33,967 bases of DNA from Spirochaetales bacterium (lineage in GTDB: Bacteria > Spirochaetota > GWE2-31-10): positions 1 through 33,967 of the forward strand of contig JAFLVQ010000007.1 in the NCBI GenBank assembly GCA_022508205.1. Reading direction: 5' to 3'. Below the pieces are notes generated by a model, which saw only the letters and a list, made by a program, of their open reading frames with translations, was not told the origin of the DNA and made no database searches. Shown here in pieces: positions 24,292 through 33,967 of the stretch (positions are counted from its first letter, which is position 1; each line of letters begins with the position of its first letter). The translations under genes and the position numbers were made by a program.

Positions 24292-25618
24292 TTTTAATCG
24301 GTACGCCTTCGTAATGAAAATATTCTCTTAATCGATTGCTGATATATTGGCGGTAATTATCACTGATTAAAGATGTATTGTTCAGAAAGAAAATAAATTC
24401 TACAGGCGCAACGGAAGTTTGTACTCCATACGAAATGCGCAGTACGCCTTTTTTGCTTGAAGGCTGGTATCGCTTTACCACATCCTGAATAAATGCATTG
24501 AGTTTTGATGTCGTAATTTTTCGATTCAGATTACCCTTTACCAAAAGAATTTTTTCAAGCAAAGAACCGATTCCTTTTCCCGTTACGGCAGAAACAGCCA
24601 AAGTCGGAGCGTATCCAATCTGCGGGAATTTAAAATGTAATATTTCGCGCCGTTTCTTGACTGCTTCTTCGCTGTTGTCATACAGATCCATCTTATTAAA
24701 AAGAACAATCAACCCTTTTCCGTTCTTTACAATTTGGTCTGTAATTTTTTTATCCTGCTCGCTTACATCTTCCAATGAGTCAATAACCAAAAGTGTAATA
24801 TCGGCCTCATTAATCGCTTTTATGCTTCGATTCACGGAATAATATTCAATATCTTCCGAAACCTTCGATTTTTTCCTTATTCCGGCAGTATCCAAAAATC
24901 TGAATTCATACTTTTTATAAGTAATCGATTCATCGATAATATCGCGGGTTGTTCCCGGAATATTCGATACAATGCTCCGTTCTTTTCGAGTAATTTTGTT
25001 TAATAATGAAGATTTTCCGACATTCGGTTTTCCCACAATAGCTATTTTGATTAGTAAATCATTTCGTTCATCTAAAATCGAGGCGTCATCTGTTTCCGTT
25101 TCATCTGTATCCACAGTCTGCGGGAGTTTTTTTTCAATCTCTTCCAAAAGTTCATCTATGTTGCGATTATGCGCAGCCGAAATCGGAAGCGGTTCCCCCA
25201 AACCGTATTGGTAAAAATCATGAACGTATATATCTTTATCCAAACTATCGCTTTTGTTCATAATAATAATCGCCGGTTTTCCCGACTTACGCACCAAATC
25301 AATAAATTCTTCTTCTATCGGAAGAACGTTTTTGGCTTCTACCATAAAAAGAATCAAATCGGAGATCTTCAATGCTTCAATCGATTTTTTCTGAACAAGC
25401 GGATTGAGAATATCGCCCTCGTCCGTAAGTCCGCCGGTATCCTGCAGAATAACCGGAATCTGTTTTTCTCCTAACAGAAATTCCTGTCTCAAAATATCTC
25501 TTGTTACTCCGGGGGTATCATCGATAATTGCCTTTCTGGTTTTTGTAAGTCTGTTAAATAACGTTGATTTTCCGACATTCGGTCTGCCTAAAATTGAAAT
25601 GACAGGTTGTTTTTTCAT
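24272..25618 (-). CDS. der: GTPase Der (EngA)
   Basis: Two GTPase domains: GRPNVGKSTLFNRL and GKPNVGKSSLLNKI. Confidence 0.95.
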   Translation of the reverse strand: MKKQPVISILGRPNVGKSTLFNRLTKTRKAIIDDTPGVTRDILRQEFLLGEKQIPVILQDTGGLTDEGDILNPLVQKKSIEALKISDLILFMVEAKNVLPIEEEFIDLVRKSGKPAIIIMNKSDSLDKDIYVHDFYQYGLGEPLPISAAHNRNIDELLEEIEKKLPQTVDTDETETDDASILDERNDLLIKIAIVGKPNVGKSSLLNKITRKERSIVSNIPGTTRDIIDESITYKKYEFRFLDTAGIRKKSKVSEDIEYYSVNRSIKAINEADITLLVIDSLEDVSEQDKKITDQIVKNGKGLIVLFNKMDLYDNSEEAVKKRREILHFKFPQIGYAPTLAVSAVTGKGIGSLLEKILLVKGNLNRKITTSKLNAFIQDVVKRYQPSSKKGVLRISYGVQTSVAPVEFIFFLNNTSLISDNYRQYISNRLREYFHYEGVPIKIIYKEK

Positions 25619-25633
25619 GCTTATTCTTTCCGA

Positions 25634-27379
25634 TTATATGATTTTAATATTTTTATGCGCCTTATTGTAACGCAACAGCAATTGATTGACTTCCTTTTGT
25701 GTACTCATTGTCAATGCTTGTGCTGCCAGAGCTTCCAAATCTTTTTTATTGGTATTTTGAAAAAGTTTTCTGATTTCCAGTAATTTTCCGGTAGAAAGCG
25801 AAATTTCATCAATACCGAGCCCCACCAGAATCAGTGCATTATTAGGATCGCTTCCCATTTCTCCGCATAAAGAACAGTATATTTTATTTTTGTGTGCATT
25901 TTTAATTGTAATTGCAATCAGCTGCAATATTGCCGGGTGAAGCGGTTCATAAAGGTAAGAAATTTTCTCGTTTCCGCGGTCGCATGCCATTACATATTGA
26001 ATCAAATCGTTTGAACCGATACTAAAAAAATCTACGTGCTTAGCTAAAGCATCGGAAATCAAAGCCGCAGCAGGCGTTTCAATCATAATTCCCAGCGGCA
26101 CATCTTTTACAAAAGGAATTTTCTCCCTCTGCAAATTACTTTTAACCTCTTCAATAAGTTTTTTTGTCTCGATAATTTCTTCTACTACAGAAATCATCGG
26201 CAGCATGATCCGCAATTTCCCGTATATTGAAGCTCTGTAAAGAGCTCTGAGCTGAGTTTTGAATATTTCCGGATTTTTAAGACACAAACGAATCGCACGC
26301 CAGCCCATATTAGGATTATTTTCCTTTACAGTATATGTTTCTATAACTTTGTCACCGCCGAGATCCAGTGTACGAATTGTAACCTCTTTGTTTGAGAGAC
26401 GTTCCAAAATGAACTTATATGCCAAAAACTGTTGTTCTTCCGTGGGCAGCGTTTTTCTTTTCTTTGAAAGATACAAAAATTCGGAACGGTAAAGCCCGAC
26501 GCCTTCGGCACCGCATTTTTTTACGTTATCGATTTCCTGTTCGGGAATTTCCATGTTGGCTTTCAGCGGAATTGCAAAGCCATCTTTTGTAACCGTAGGA
26601 ATACGGCTCAATAACAGATTTTCTTCCCTTTGGGCATTTTCCGCAAGTTTTTTATTCTGATATTCTTTAAGAGTTTTTTCATCGGGATCCTGAATGAAAA
26701 GCCCTTTCTCACTGTCTATAATACATATTGTACCGGATGAAATTTCATGTACAATATTGCTTAATCCGAAAATTGCCGGCATGGAAAGAGATTTTGCCAA
26801 TATGGACGAATGCGATGTTTTTCCGCCGAACTCCGTAACAAATCCCAAAACATGCTTTTTATTCATATTCGCAGTGTCGCTCACGGAAAGTTCCGATGCA
26901 ACAACAATAACATCCCGCTCGATATTGGAAAGTGAAACATTTTTCTGATAAAGTAAATTTTGAAGCAGTTTTTGCCCAATATCGAAAATATCAATTATTC
27001 GATCATGAAAAAACGATTCATTGGCTTTTGCCAACTCTTGGCACTGCTCATTAATGACATCGAAAACAACGGATTCGATGTTGCGCTTTTCTGCACGCAA
27101 TGTATCGCAGATTTTATCTACTAAAGTAGCATCATCCACCATCATAATGTGTGCATCGAGGATTTTCCCTTGATCTTCGCTTATTTCTTGAATAAGTTTT
27201 TTTTGGATTTGGATAAGCTCGTTTTTTGTTTTGGTCATAGCGACGAAAAAGCGATGAATTTCATATTCTATTTGACGTTCCGAAATGGAATAATTCGGAA
27301 TATGAAGATGCTGATCGTAGATAAAAGCCTCACCTATTGCAATACCAATAGAAGCAGAAATCCCATGATGTACTTTCAT
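25634..27379 (-). CDS. ptsI: Phosphoenolpyruvate-protein phosphotransferase (PTS EI)
   Basis: TEFGGKTSHSSILAKSLSMPAIFG, EGVGLYRSEFLYL, FFSIGSNDLIQYVMACDRGN, CSLCGEMGSDP. Confidence 0.93.
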   Translation of the reverse strand: MKVHHGISASIGIAIGEAFIYDQHLHIPNYSISERQIEYEIHRFFVAMTKTKNELIQIQKKLIQEISEDQGKILDAHIMMVDDATLVDKICDTLRAEKRNIESVVFDVINEQCQELAKANESFFHDRIIDIFDIGQKLLQNLLYQKNVSLSNIERDVIVVASELSVSDTANMNKKHVLGFVTEFGGKTSHSSILAKSLSMPAIFGLSNIVHEISSGTICIIDSEKGLFIQDPDEKTLKEYQNKKLAENAQREENLLLSRIPTVTKDGFAIPLKANMEIPEQEIDNVKKCGAEGVGLYRSEFLYLSKKRKTLPTEEQQFLAYKFILERLSNKEVTIRTLDLGGDKVIETYTVKENNPNMGWRAIRLCLKNPEIFKTQLRALYRASIYGKLRIMLPMISVVEEIIETKKLIEEVKSNLQREKIPFVKDVPLGIMIETPAAALISDALAKHVDFFSIGSNDLIQYVMACDRGNEKISYLYEPLHPAILQLIAITIKNAHKNKIYCSLCGEMGSDPNNALILVGLGIDEISLSTGKLLEIRKLFQNTNKKDLEALAAQALTMSTQKEVNQLLLRYNKAHKNIKII

Positions 27380-27496
27380 TAATGTAACCTATGACCCACT
27401 ATTTATTTTGGGCGGGATTATATCATTTCGGATATTATAAAGCAAGACGGAAAAAAATTAACGAATTGTCATAACCGATTATCAATTATCCGGCAT

Positions 27497-28990
27497 TCAG
27501 TACACTCGTTTGCTTACTTCTTCAGAGAACGAACTTTCGTGACTTGCATTTTTATCATCAAATGCGGTAATTGTTATATAGTAAATTATATTTTTCTTTA
27601 AATTCGTCAGTTTAAAATCATTTACCTTGTCGATTACTATAGGACTTTCGCCTTCTGCGGCATCATTGCAAAAGTAGACTCCCGGTTTTGTTCCGTAATA
27701 AATTTTATAACCTTTCAAATCATGTTCCGTATTACTTTTCCATTTCAGAAAAATTGTTCCGTCTTTTTCGGCTATTTTCACACCGAAAGGTGCGGCAGGC
27801 GGCAAATCTTTTTCGTATTTCAAAGTCAATCCGGAAAAATGAGGAGATTCATTGCCATTTGTACCGGGCAGAAGCAACGCTTTCCATTGAAAATACGCGG
27901 CTTTTTTATTTTTCAGAGACGATACATTTTCCTTATTCAAAGGAATCCATTCCACCGGTTTTATATACGCAGCTGTATCATCGGAATCGAAAGGCGATGA
28001 TGAAAGCCGCACAAAGTATTTAACTTCGGCTCCGTCTTTTTGATAATCCGTACAATTTATATCTTTGATTACAATATTAAAATCGTCGAGTTTATGCACG
28101 GCACTTACGACAGATGCACCTTCCGGCGGAAATCCGTGTTCTATTCCGTCGGTTTGCGTTCCGTGTTTAATGAGGAAATCGTCAATTGCTCCGACATACG
28201 ATGTTCCAATATCGAGAATGCAGCGATTTGCCGGATTGAAAATCATCGGATACACACTTTCCCCTGCAGCTTTCGCAATTCCATTCTCAATACCATTGAT
28301 AAAAAGCCTTACAATTCCGGAAAAACTGTCATAAGTAATTGTCAGATTTGTCCATTCTTCAGGCATAATTCGCTGATACGCTTTCACCGTAAATTCGGGA
28401 ATAGGCTTGTTATTTTCATTATTGAACACATTACGGAAATGGCATTTGAAAATTCCTTCATCCAGCACTGCCGAAAACGACTGGTCGCAAATGCTGTTAT
28501 CGGAATTTTCATAATAATGAGAACCGATTTTGAACAAAATATTGTTATCGGCCAAATTCATGGGATACACATAAAAATTAATTGTAAAAGAACCAATCAC
28601 TGTTCCCGGAACAAAAACGCTCTTTTTATTTCCCTGTAATTCTATTTTATGCTCGTTTTTATAAAAATACGCACTCGTTCCGATGTAAGAATTCGCTCTC
28701 TTGTACTGAAAGTTTTCCCGAATCGTTTCGTAATTTTCCGTTATTGCATTTTGTTTGTTTTCATCAAACGACAGAAACAAATCGATATTGCTCCCATTTG
28801 AGTTAAAATCATAACTTTGTTTTTTTATCTTGTAATAAAGAATGCTGCCGGCTTCGGCAACAAGTTCGGCATTTTCAGTTTTATAAATATCGGAAAGGAA
28901 ATTATTTTTTGTATTCCATGAAATCTCATCTGAAAAAAGGAACATCGGCAATAATAAAAGTCCTGTGAGAAACAAGTATAATTTTTTCAT
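27497..28990 (-). CDS. Secreted LamG-like + fibronectin III-like protein
   Basis: Signal peptide; GSFTINFYVYPMNLADNNILFKIGSHYY...WTNLTITYDSFSGIVRLFINGIENG; FN3-like LKWKSNTEHDLKGYKIYYGTKPG. Confidence 0.65.
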   Translation of the reverse strand: MKKLYLFLTGLLLLPMFLFSDEISWNTKNNFLSDIYKTENAELVAEAGSILYYKIKKQSYDFNSNGSNIDLFLSFDENKQNAITENYETIRENFQYKRANSYIGTSAYFYKNEHKIELQGNKKSVFVPGTVIGSFTINFYVYPMNLADNNILFKIGSHYYENSDNSICDQSFSAVLDEGIFKCHFRNVFNNENNKPIPEFTVKAYQRIMPEEWTNLTITYDSFSGIVRLFINGIENGIAKAAGESVYPMIFNPANRCILDIGTSYVGAIDDFLIKHGTQTDGIEHGFPPEGASVVSAVHKLDDFNIVIKDINCTDYQKDGAEVKYFVRLSSSPFDSDDTAAYIKPVEWIPLNKENVSSLKNKKAAYFQWKALLLPGTNGNESPHFSGLTLKYEKDLPPAAPFGVKIAEKDGTIFLKWKSNTEHDLKGYKIYYGTKPGVYFCNDAAEGESPIVIDKVNDFKLTNLKKNIIYYITITAFDDKNASHESSFSEEVSKRVY

Positions 28991-29047
28991 TAGGCTGCTC
29001 CGAAAATCGGTCTTTACTTAAAATTATCTGTTAAAAAATAAAAAAGT

Positions 29048-29434
29048 TTAGTAAGAAAGTTGAATCTTTGCATTTGATTTCTCGGAGAATATATTTTTTA
29101 ACATTACATCCAATTCCTGAATTGCGTAAGGTTTTATAAGAAGTCCCTGAATTTCATACTTCGCCCAATTTTCGATAATTGTTCCGGATACCGCAACAGC
29201 TTTTAACTCAGGCAGTGACTGACGCAGCTTTGCTAAAATTCCGACATTGTTCCCGCTTCCTTTGACAAAAAAATCAAATAAAAACAAATCTATATTTTTT
29301 TCCTGCCGAAACAAACTCAACACCTGAGCTTCATTATTTGCCGCAACAGCATAATATCCCAGTTTTTCCAACGATTTTTTCAAAACAAAAGAGAGAACAT
29401 TATCCTCTTCCAGAATCAAAATCTTTTTTTTCAT
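29048..29434 (-). CDS. Stand-alone response-regulator receiver domain protein
   Basis: KKILILEEDN...DLFLFDFFVKG...AVAVSGT...GLLIKPY. Confidence 0.8.
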   Translation of the reverse strand: MKKKILILEEDNVLSFVLKKSLEKLGYYAVAANNEAQVLSLFRQEKNIDLFLFDFFVKGSGNNVGILAKLRQSLPELKAVAVSGTIIENWAKYEIQGLLIKPYAIQELDVMLKNIFSEKSNAKIQLSY

Positions 29435-29616
29435 GCGGCAGAATCCTTGCGAATATAAGTGACAATATTTACTTTAAATGTAATGGGAAAAGCAGTATAC
29501 GGCAGTTTTACTTGCTTTTTTTACAGTTTACAAAACAAGTGATTTTGGATATAGTCCCGAATATTTTTGAGAGACAGTATATTAAAACTATCAATTAACG
29601 TAAACGAGGCATAATT

Positions 29617-30552
29617 ATGATGAAAAAAGATGCAAAAATCTATGTCGCCGGACATCGCGGATTAGTAGGTTCTTCCATTCTCCGTGCATTGGACAGCGCA
29701 GGATATAAAAATGTAATATACCGCACACACCAAGAACTTAATCTTACAGATTTTGAAGTTGTCAAAAAATTTTTTGAACGGGAAAAGCCCGAATATGTTT
29801 TCCTTGCTGCGGCGAAAGTCGGCGGAATATGGGCAAATAAAACTCACAAAGCCGAATTTATTTACGAAAACCTGCAAATCCAAAACAGTGTGATAAAAAA
29901 TTCTTATGACAACGGAGTAAAAAAACTTTTATTTTTGGGGAGTTCCTGCATTTATCCCAAAATGTGCCCGCAGCCTATAAAAGAAGAATATCTGTTGTCG
30001 GGATACCTCGAAGAAACGAATGACGCTTATGCAATAGCAAAAATTTCCGGACTGATGATGTGCCGGGCATTCAGACAGCAGTACGGTGTGGACTACATCA
30101 GTGCCATGCCTACGAATTTGTATGGCAGCAATGACAACTTCGATTTGGAAACATCGCACGTTTTGCCTGCGTTAATGAGGAAAATTCATGAAGCAAAAGA
30201 AAACAATATTCCCGAAGTAACAATTTGGGGAACTGGTTCCGTACTGCGCGAATTTCTTTTTGTAGATGATTTGGCTGATGCATTGATATTTTTAATGAAC
30301 GAATACAGCGGCGAAGAACATGTAAATGTAGGAACGGGAACGGACATTTCCATCAAAGAACTTGCGCAGTTAATCTGCAATATTATAGGTTACAACGGAA
30401 AACTTGTATTCGACACATCCAAACCGGACGGAACGCCTAAAAAATTATTGAATGTTTCAAAAATAAACTCGCTCGGCTGGAAGGCGGCTACAAGCCTTGA
30501 AGAAGGAATCCGTAAAACATACGAATGGTATGTAAAAGAATATAAAAAATAA
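29617..30552 (+). CDS. fcl: GDP-L-fucose synthase
   Basis: IYVAGHRGLVGSSILRAL, FLAAAKVGGIWAN, LGSSCIYPKMCPQPIKEEYLLSG, NDAYAIAKISGLMMC. Confidence 0.9.
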   Translation: MMKKDAKIYVAGHRGLVGSSILRALDSAGYKNVIYRTHQELNLTDFEVVKKFFEREKPEYVFLAAAKVGGIWANKTHKAEFIYENLQIQNSVIKNSYDNGVKKLLFLGSSCIYPKMCPQPIKEEYLLSGYLEETNDAYAIAKISGLMMCRAFRQQYGVDYISAMPTNLYGSNDNFDLETSHVLPALMRKIHEAKENNIPEVTIWGTGSVLREFLFVDDLADALIFLMNEYSGEEHVNVGTGTDISIKELAQLICNIIGYNGKLVFDTSKPDGTPKKLLNVSKINSLGWKAATSLEEGIRKTYEWYVKEYKK

Positions 30553-30577
30553 AACTGCACATTTTCAGGAAGTACTT

Positions 30578-31861
30578 ATGGATATTAAAAATCCTTTCGT
30601 AATAATTTTTATTACTTTTTTTATTGCCTCGACAATTACCAAGTTAAGTTTGGCATTTATCAATTATTCTTATCGAAAAAAACATCTCGGAATAATTCCG
30701 AAAGAGCTGGAAGGCAGACTTGATAAGGAAAAGATTAAAAAAATCGATGAATACTCCAATATAAAACTGGTCTATTCGATTTGTTCGATGATTATAAACA
30801 AAACAATCATTCTGCTGCTGTTATGTTTCTGTTTTTATCCTTGGATTGTAAGCATTTTCAACAGCTGGACGCAGAATGTTTATTTTCTTGCGATTTTGTT
30901 TTTCTGCACCGATACACTGCTTGATACGATTCTTTCAATTCCGGGAAGTCTGTACTTTCATTTCGGAATAGAAAAAAAATTCGGCTTCAATAAAATGACA
31001 GTGGGACTTTGGGTTGCCGATTTGATTAAAAATCTGTTTTTGTCATTTGTAATGCAAATTGTAATATTTTCCGCATTTGTTTTTACTTTTCAGACATTCG
31101 GCGATATGTGGTGGCTGCCGGTTTGGGCATTTATGGCACTGCTTTCATTTGCTATGCAGATTATTTATCCGCGTTTTATCGCTCCGCTTTTCAATACATT
31201 TTCCCCGTTGCCCGAAGGCGAACTGCGCGATAAATTAACAAACTTGTTGATAAAATCGGGCTACAAACCGGACGGTTTATTTGTAGTCGACAGCTCCAAA
31301 CGTTCGACACATTCCAACGCATATTTTACCGGAATAGGGAAGTCAAAACGTATAGTTTTATATGATACATTAATCGAACAGCTGACTCCCGACGAACTGA
31401 CCGCAGTCATGGGACACGAAATCGGTCACAGGAAAAAAGGTCATCTGATAAAAAATATAATTACATCACTTGTCAAAAACATTGTAATGCTGTTTATCGC
31501 TTCAAAATTACTGGCAATGCCGCAGCTTTACACCGGTTTCGGCTTTGCTGTAAATGCAGAGCATATAAATGAAGTTTACTATATCGGCTTGTTTTTGCTG
31601 TTTATAATTTTCTCGCCTATCAGTTACTTTTTGCAGCCGATAGAAGCGTGGCGTTCACGATGCTGCGAGTACGAGGCAGACAGATATTCGGCTCAATTGA
31701 CGAATATGCCCGATGCATTGATTGAAGGACTTATCAAACTCAATCTGAACAATCTAAGCAACTTGTATCCGGCGCCGTCTTACGTAAAATTTTATGCTTC
31801 GCATCCGCCGTTACTGCAAAGAATTGCGGCATTGAAAAAAATTACAGAAGAAAAAAAATAG
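30578..31861 (+). CDS. M48-family CAAX prenyl protease (Ste24-like)
   Basis: VMGHEIGHRKKGHLIKNI, multi-TM, EYEADRYSAQL. Confidence 0.9.
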   Translation: MDIKNPFVIIFITFFIASTITKLSLAFINYSYRKKHLGIIPKELEGRLDKEKIKKIDEYSNIKLVYSICSMIINKTIILLLLCFCFYPWIVSIFNSWTQNVYFLAILFFCTDTLLDTILSIPGSLYFHFGIEKKFGFNKMTVGLWVADLIKNLFLSFVMQIVIFSAFVFTFQTFGDMWWLPVWAFMALLSFAMQIIYPRFIAPLFNTFSPLPEGELRDKLTNLLIKSGYKPDGLFVVDSSKRSTHSNAYFTGIGKSKRIVLYDTLIEQLTPDELTAVMGHEIGHRKKGHLIKNIITSLVKNIVMLFIASKLLAMPQLYTGFGFAVNAEHINEVYYIGLFLLFIIFSPISYFLQPIEAWRSRCCEYEADRYSAQLTNMPDALIEGLIKLNLNNLSNLYPAPSYVKFYASHPPLLQRIAALKKITEEKK

Positions 31862-31955
31862 CTTACTATCGAAAATAAAGATTTATAATCAGATAATTTG
31901 CCGAGAACTCGGCGGAGTATCAATCAGATAAAATTTTAATCAACAGGAGTTACAA

Positions 31956-33173
31956 ATGAGTAAAAAAATTTTGGTAATCAACTGCGGCTCTTCGTCATTG
32001 AAGTATCAGCTTTTGCAAATGCCCGAAGGCGAGGCTTTAGTCAAAGGAAATGTTGAACGAATCGGCGAAAGTGTTGCTTTTATGGATCAGAAAAGAGTTT
32101 CCGACGGAAAAAAAATGAAAGTTCTCGCAAAAGATTTAAAAGACGGAATCAATTCTCACACCGCAGCATTTGAACAGGTTATCAAAGCAATTTTAGATAA
32201 GGACAACGGAGTTTTGACGGATGTCAATGAAATCGATGTTGTAGCCCATAGAATTGTGCAAGGCGGGGCGCGCTACAGTGATGCCGCAATTGTAAATGAA
32301 AAAGTTTTGAAGGACATTGAAGAATTATGCGATTTGGCACCGCTGCATAATCCGGCTCATCTTGAAGGAATCAAAGCGGCAACTGCCATTTTGCCGAATA
32401 CTCCGCAGACTGTAACTTTCGATACCGCATTTCACCAAACGATGCCGGCTTCCAGCTTCATGTATGCCATACCGTACAATTTGTATGAAAAGTTTAAATT
32501 GAGAAAATACGGTGCGCACGGAACAAGTCATAAATATGTAGCACAACGAACAGCCGAAATTGTCGGAAAGCCATTGGAACAGTGCAATATGATAATTTGT
32601 CATTTGGGCAACGGTTCATCAATCACTGCGATTAAAGACGGCAAATCTTACGATACTTCAATGGGATTGACTCCTCTGGAAGGGCTTGTAATGGGAACGC
32701 GCTGCGGCGATATTGACCCTACGATTGTTTACTATTTGTGCCATCACGGTTATTCGGTAGACGAGGTCAATACTATTCTTCAAAAAAAGAGCGGACTGTT
32801 AGGGCTGTTTGAAAAGACAAGCGATATGAGAGATGTTATCGAAGCGGATGAAAACGGCGAAGAAAGAGGTCAATTGGCATTGAATGTTTGGCTTACCCGT
32901 GTAAAAAAATACATAGGCGGATATTTTGCCGAACTGGGACGTGTCGATTACCTTGTATTTACAGGCGGAATAGGCGAAAGAAGTTTCAAACTGCGCAACA
33001 GAATCTGCAAGGATCTGGAAATTTTGGGAATTAAATTCGATAAAGCAGAAAACGATAAATACGAGGGCGAAGAAGGTATAATCTCTGCGCCTGATTCAAA
33101 AGTAAAAGTACTGGTTGTACCGACAAATGAGGAGCTGCAAATAGCAAAGGACGCATTCAGAATTACGCAGTAA
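31956..33173 (+). CDS. ackA: Acetate kinase
   Basis: VINCGSSSLKYQLL, VVAHRIVQGG, FDTAFHQTMP, YGAHGTSHKYV, GTRCGDIDP. Confidence 0.96.
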   Translation: MSKKILVINCGSSSLKYQLLQMPEGEALVKGNVERIGESVAFMDQKRVSDGKKMKVLAKDLKDGINSHTAAFEQVIKAILDKDNGVLTDVNEIDVVAHRIVQGGARYSDAAIVNEKVLKDIEELCDLAPLHNPAHLEGIKAATAILPNTPQTVTFDTAFHQTMPASSFMYAIPYNLYEKFKLRKYGAHGTSHKYVAQRTAEIVGKPLEQCNMIICHLGNGSSITAIKDGKSYDTSMGLTPLEGLVMGTRCGDIDPTIVYYLCHHGYSVDEVNTILQKKSGLLGLFEKTSDMRDVIEADENGEERGQLALNVWLTRVKKYIGGYFAELGRVDYLVFTGGIGERSFKLRNRICKDLEILGIKFDKAENDKYEGEEGIISAPDSKVKVLVVPTNEELQIAKDAFRITQ

Positions 33174-33182
33174 GTTTATACC

Positions 33183-33215
33183 GAAAAAAAGTGTGACATT
33201 GATCACACTTTTTTT
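33183..33215. terminator. Bidirectional terminator
   Basis: AAAAAAAGTGTGACATTGATCACACTTTTTTT. Confidence 0.8.
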
Positions 33216-33265
33216 GGTTGCAGCGGGAAAAATTTGCAACCGATTTGTGTCGGTTCTGCTGCACA

Positions 33266-33309
33266 GGGACAGACCCGTATTCCATTTCGGAATTAGGGCC
33301 TGTCCCTTA
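33266..33309. repeat. Imperfect palindrome bounded by AGGGACAG / CTGTCCCT
   Basis: AGGGACAG-a-CCC-g-TATTCC-atttc-GGAATT-a-GGG-c-CTGTCCCT. Confidence 0.6.
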
Positions 33310-33315
33310 AAAAAT

Positions 33316-33967
33316 TTAGTTACCTGTGTGTATCCATGTTTTACCGTCTTTGCCGATTATCGTCTTGCCGTTCAACCCAGTATAACCATCGAATTCTATC
33401 TTGTACCATTCCCCTTCACTTCCGTTATAGTTCACACTTTCAAGCGATGTACAGTAATAGAACGCACTGTTGCCGATACTCGTTACGCTATTAGGGATTG
33501 TTACGCTTGTAAGGCTTGTGCAGCCTTTGAACGCCTTGTAATCGATATTCGTCACACTGTCGGGGATTGTTACACTTTCAAGTGATTTGCAGTTCATGAA
33601 TACGTAATCGCTGATTTTCTCTACGCCGTCGGGTATGACTATATCGGTAACAAGTTCGCCATTTATGTATAATTCCGCACCAGAACTATAACTGCATGGA
33701 TGATTGGAAGAAGAAAAAGAAATATTCAACCAGTTTTTCAAATTGCTTATATATACTTTTTCAATCGATGTACAGTTACTGAACGCCCAGCTGCCGATAC
33801 TCGTTACACTGTCGGGGATTGTTATGCTTGCAAGTGATTTACAGCCATCGAACGCACTTTCGCTGATACTCGTCACGCTATTGGGTATCGTAATGCTTGT
33901 AAGCGATGTACAGTTATAGAACGCAGCCCCGCCGATGCTCGTCACACTGTCGGGGATTGTTATGCTT
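33316..33967 (-). CDS. BspA-like leucine-rich repeat (LRR_5) surface protein, C-terminal part (start outside window)
   Basis: Repeats of SVTIPDSVTSIGxxAFxxCTSL; ends in IIGKDGKTWIHTGN*. Confidence 0.88.
   Translation of the reverse strand, partial: SITIPDSVTSIGGAAFYNCTSLTSITIPNSVTSISESAFDGCKSLASITIPDSVTSIGSWAFSNCTSIEKVYISNLKNWLNISFSSSNHPCSYSSGAELYINGELVTDIVIPDGVEKISDYVFMNCKSLESVTIPDSVTNIDYKAFKGCTSLTSVTIPNSVTSIGNSAFYYCTSLESVNYNGSEGEWYKIEFDGYTGLNGKTIIGKDGKTWIHTGN

Noticed and set aside
33316-33967. Regularly spaced repeats resembling a CRISPR array
   Set aside because: Repeats are in frame and encode LRR_5 units with no unique spacers; no cas genes nearby.
1-33967. tRNA, rRNA or known riboswitch (e.g. 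T-box) genes
   Set aside because: No cloverleaf, rRNA or T-box consensus (such as GGGTGGNACCGCG) was seen; a covariance-model scan would be needed to be certain.

Overview
The organism looks like a Treponema-type spirochaete (inferred from gene content; not tested). Positions 1 to about 15,915 are the right-hand part of a Mu-like transposable prophage. They carry an F-like head protein with a C-terminal Tox-PL (papain-fold) domain, a lysis cassette, a gpG-like protein, an AntA/AntB antirepressor, a CI-like repressor and Ner/Cro-like switch, MuA, MuB, gp16-like and DUF3164 proteins, small accessory genes, and a SNF2-type helicase + IbrA-like + IbrB-like cassette. The probable prophage right end has two tandem 22-bp repeats and a terminal CA at 15,914-15,915. 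The rest is chromosomal: nifS, nifU, solitary trpB, lepA, archaeal-type early shikimate genes (ADTH synthase + DHQ synthase II), der/engA, ptsI, fcl, an M48 protease, ackA and a BspA-like LRR protein. Best non-annotated signals: (1) a candidate type I toxin-antitoxin locus at 3581-3803: a 32-aa hydrophobic peptide opposed by an antisense transcript with its own TTGACA-N17-TAATAT promoter and hairpin+T8 terminator; (2) a C9 tract inside a promoter spacer at 3468-3498, suggesting phase variation; (3) a ribosome-mediated Phe/Tyr attenuator at 21369-21640 with leader peptide MTLVNNTFTYFFYCFFFYFSQARDR, upstream of the archaeal-type aromatic genes; (4) the helicase-IbrA-IbrB prophage cassette; (5) the head-protein/Tox-PL fusion. 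Everything was read by eye; no folding, homology or database search was run.
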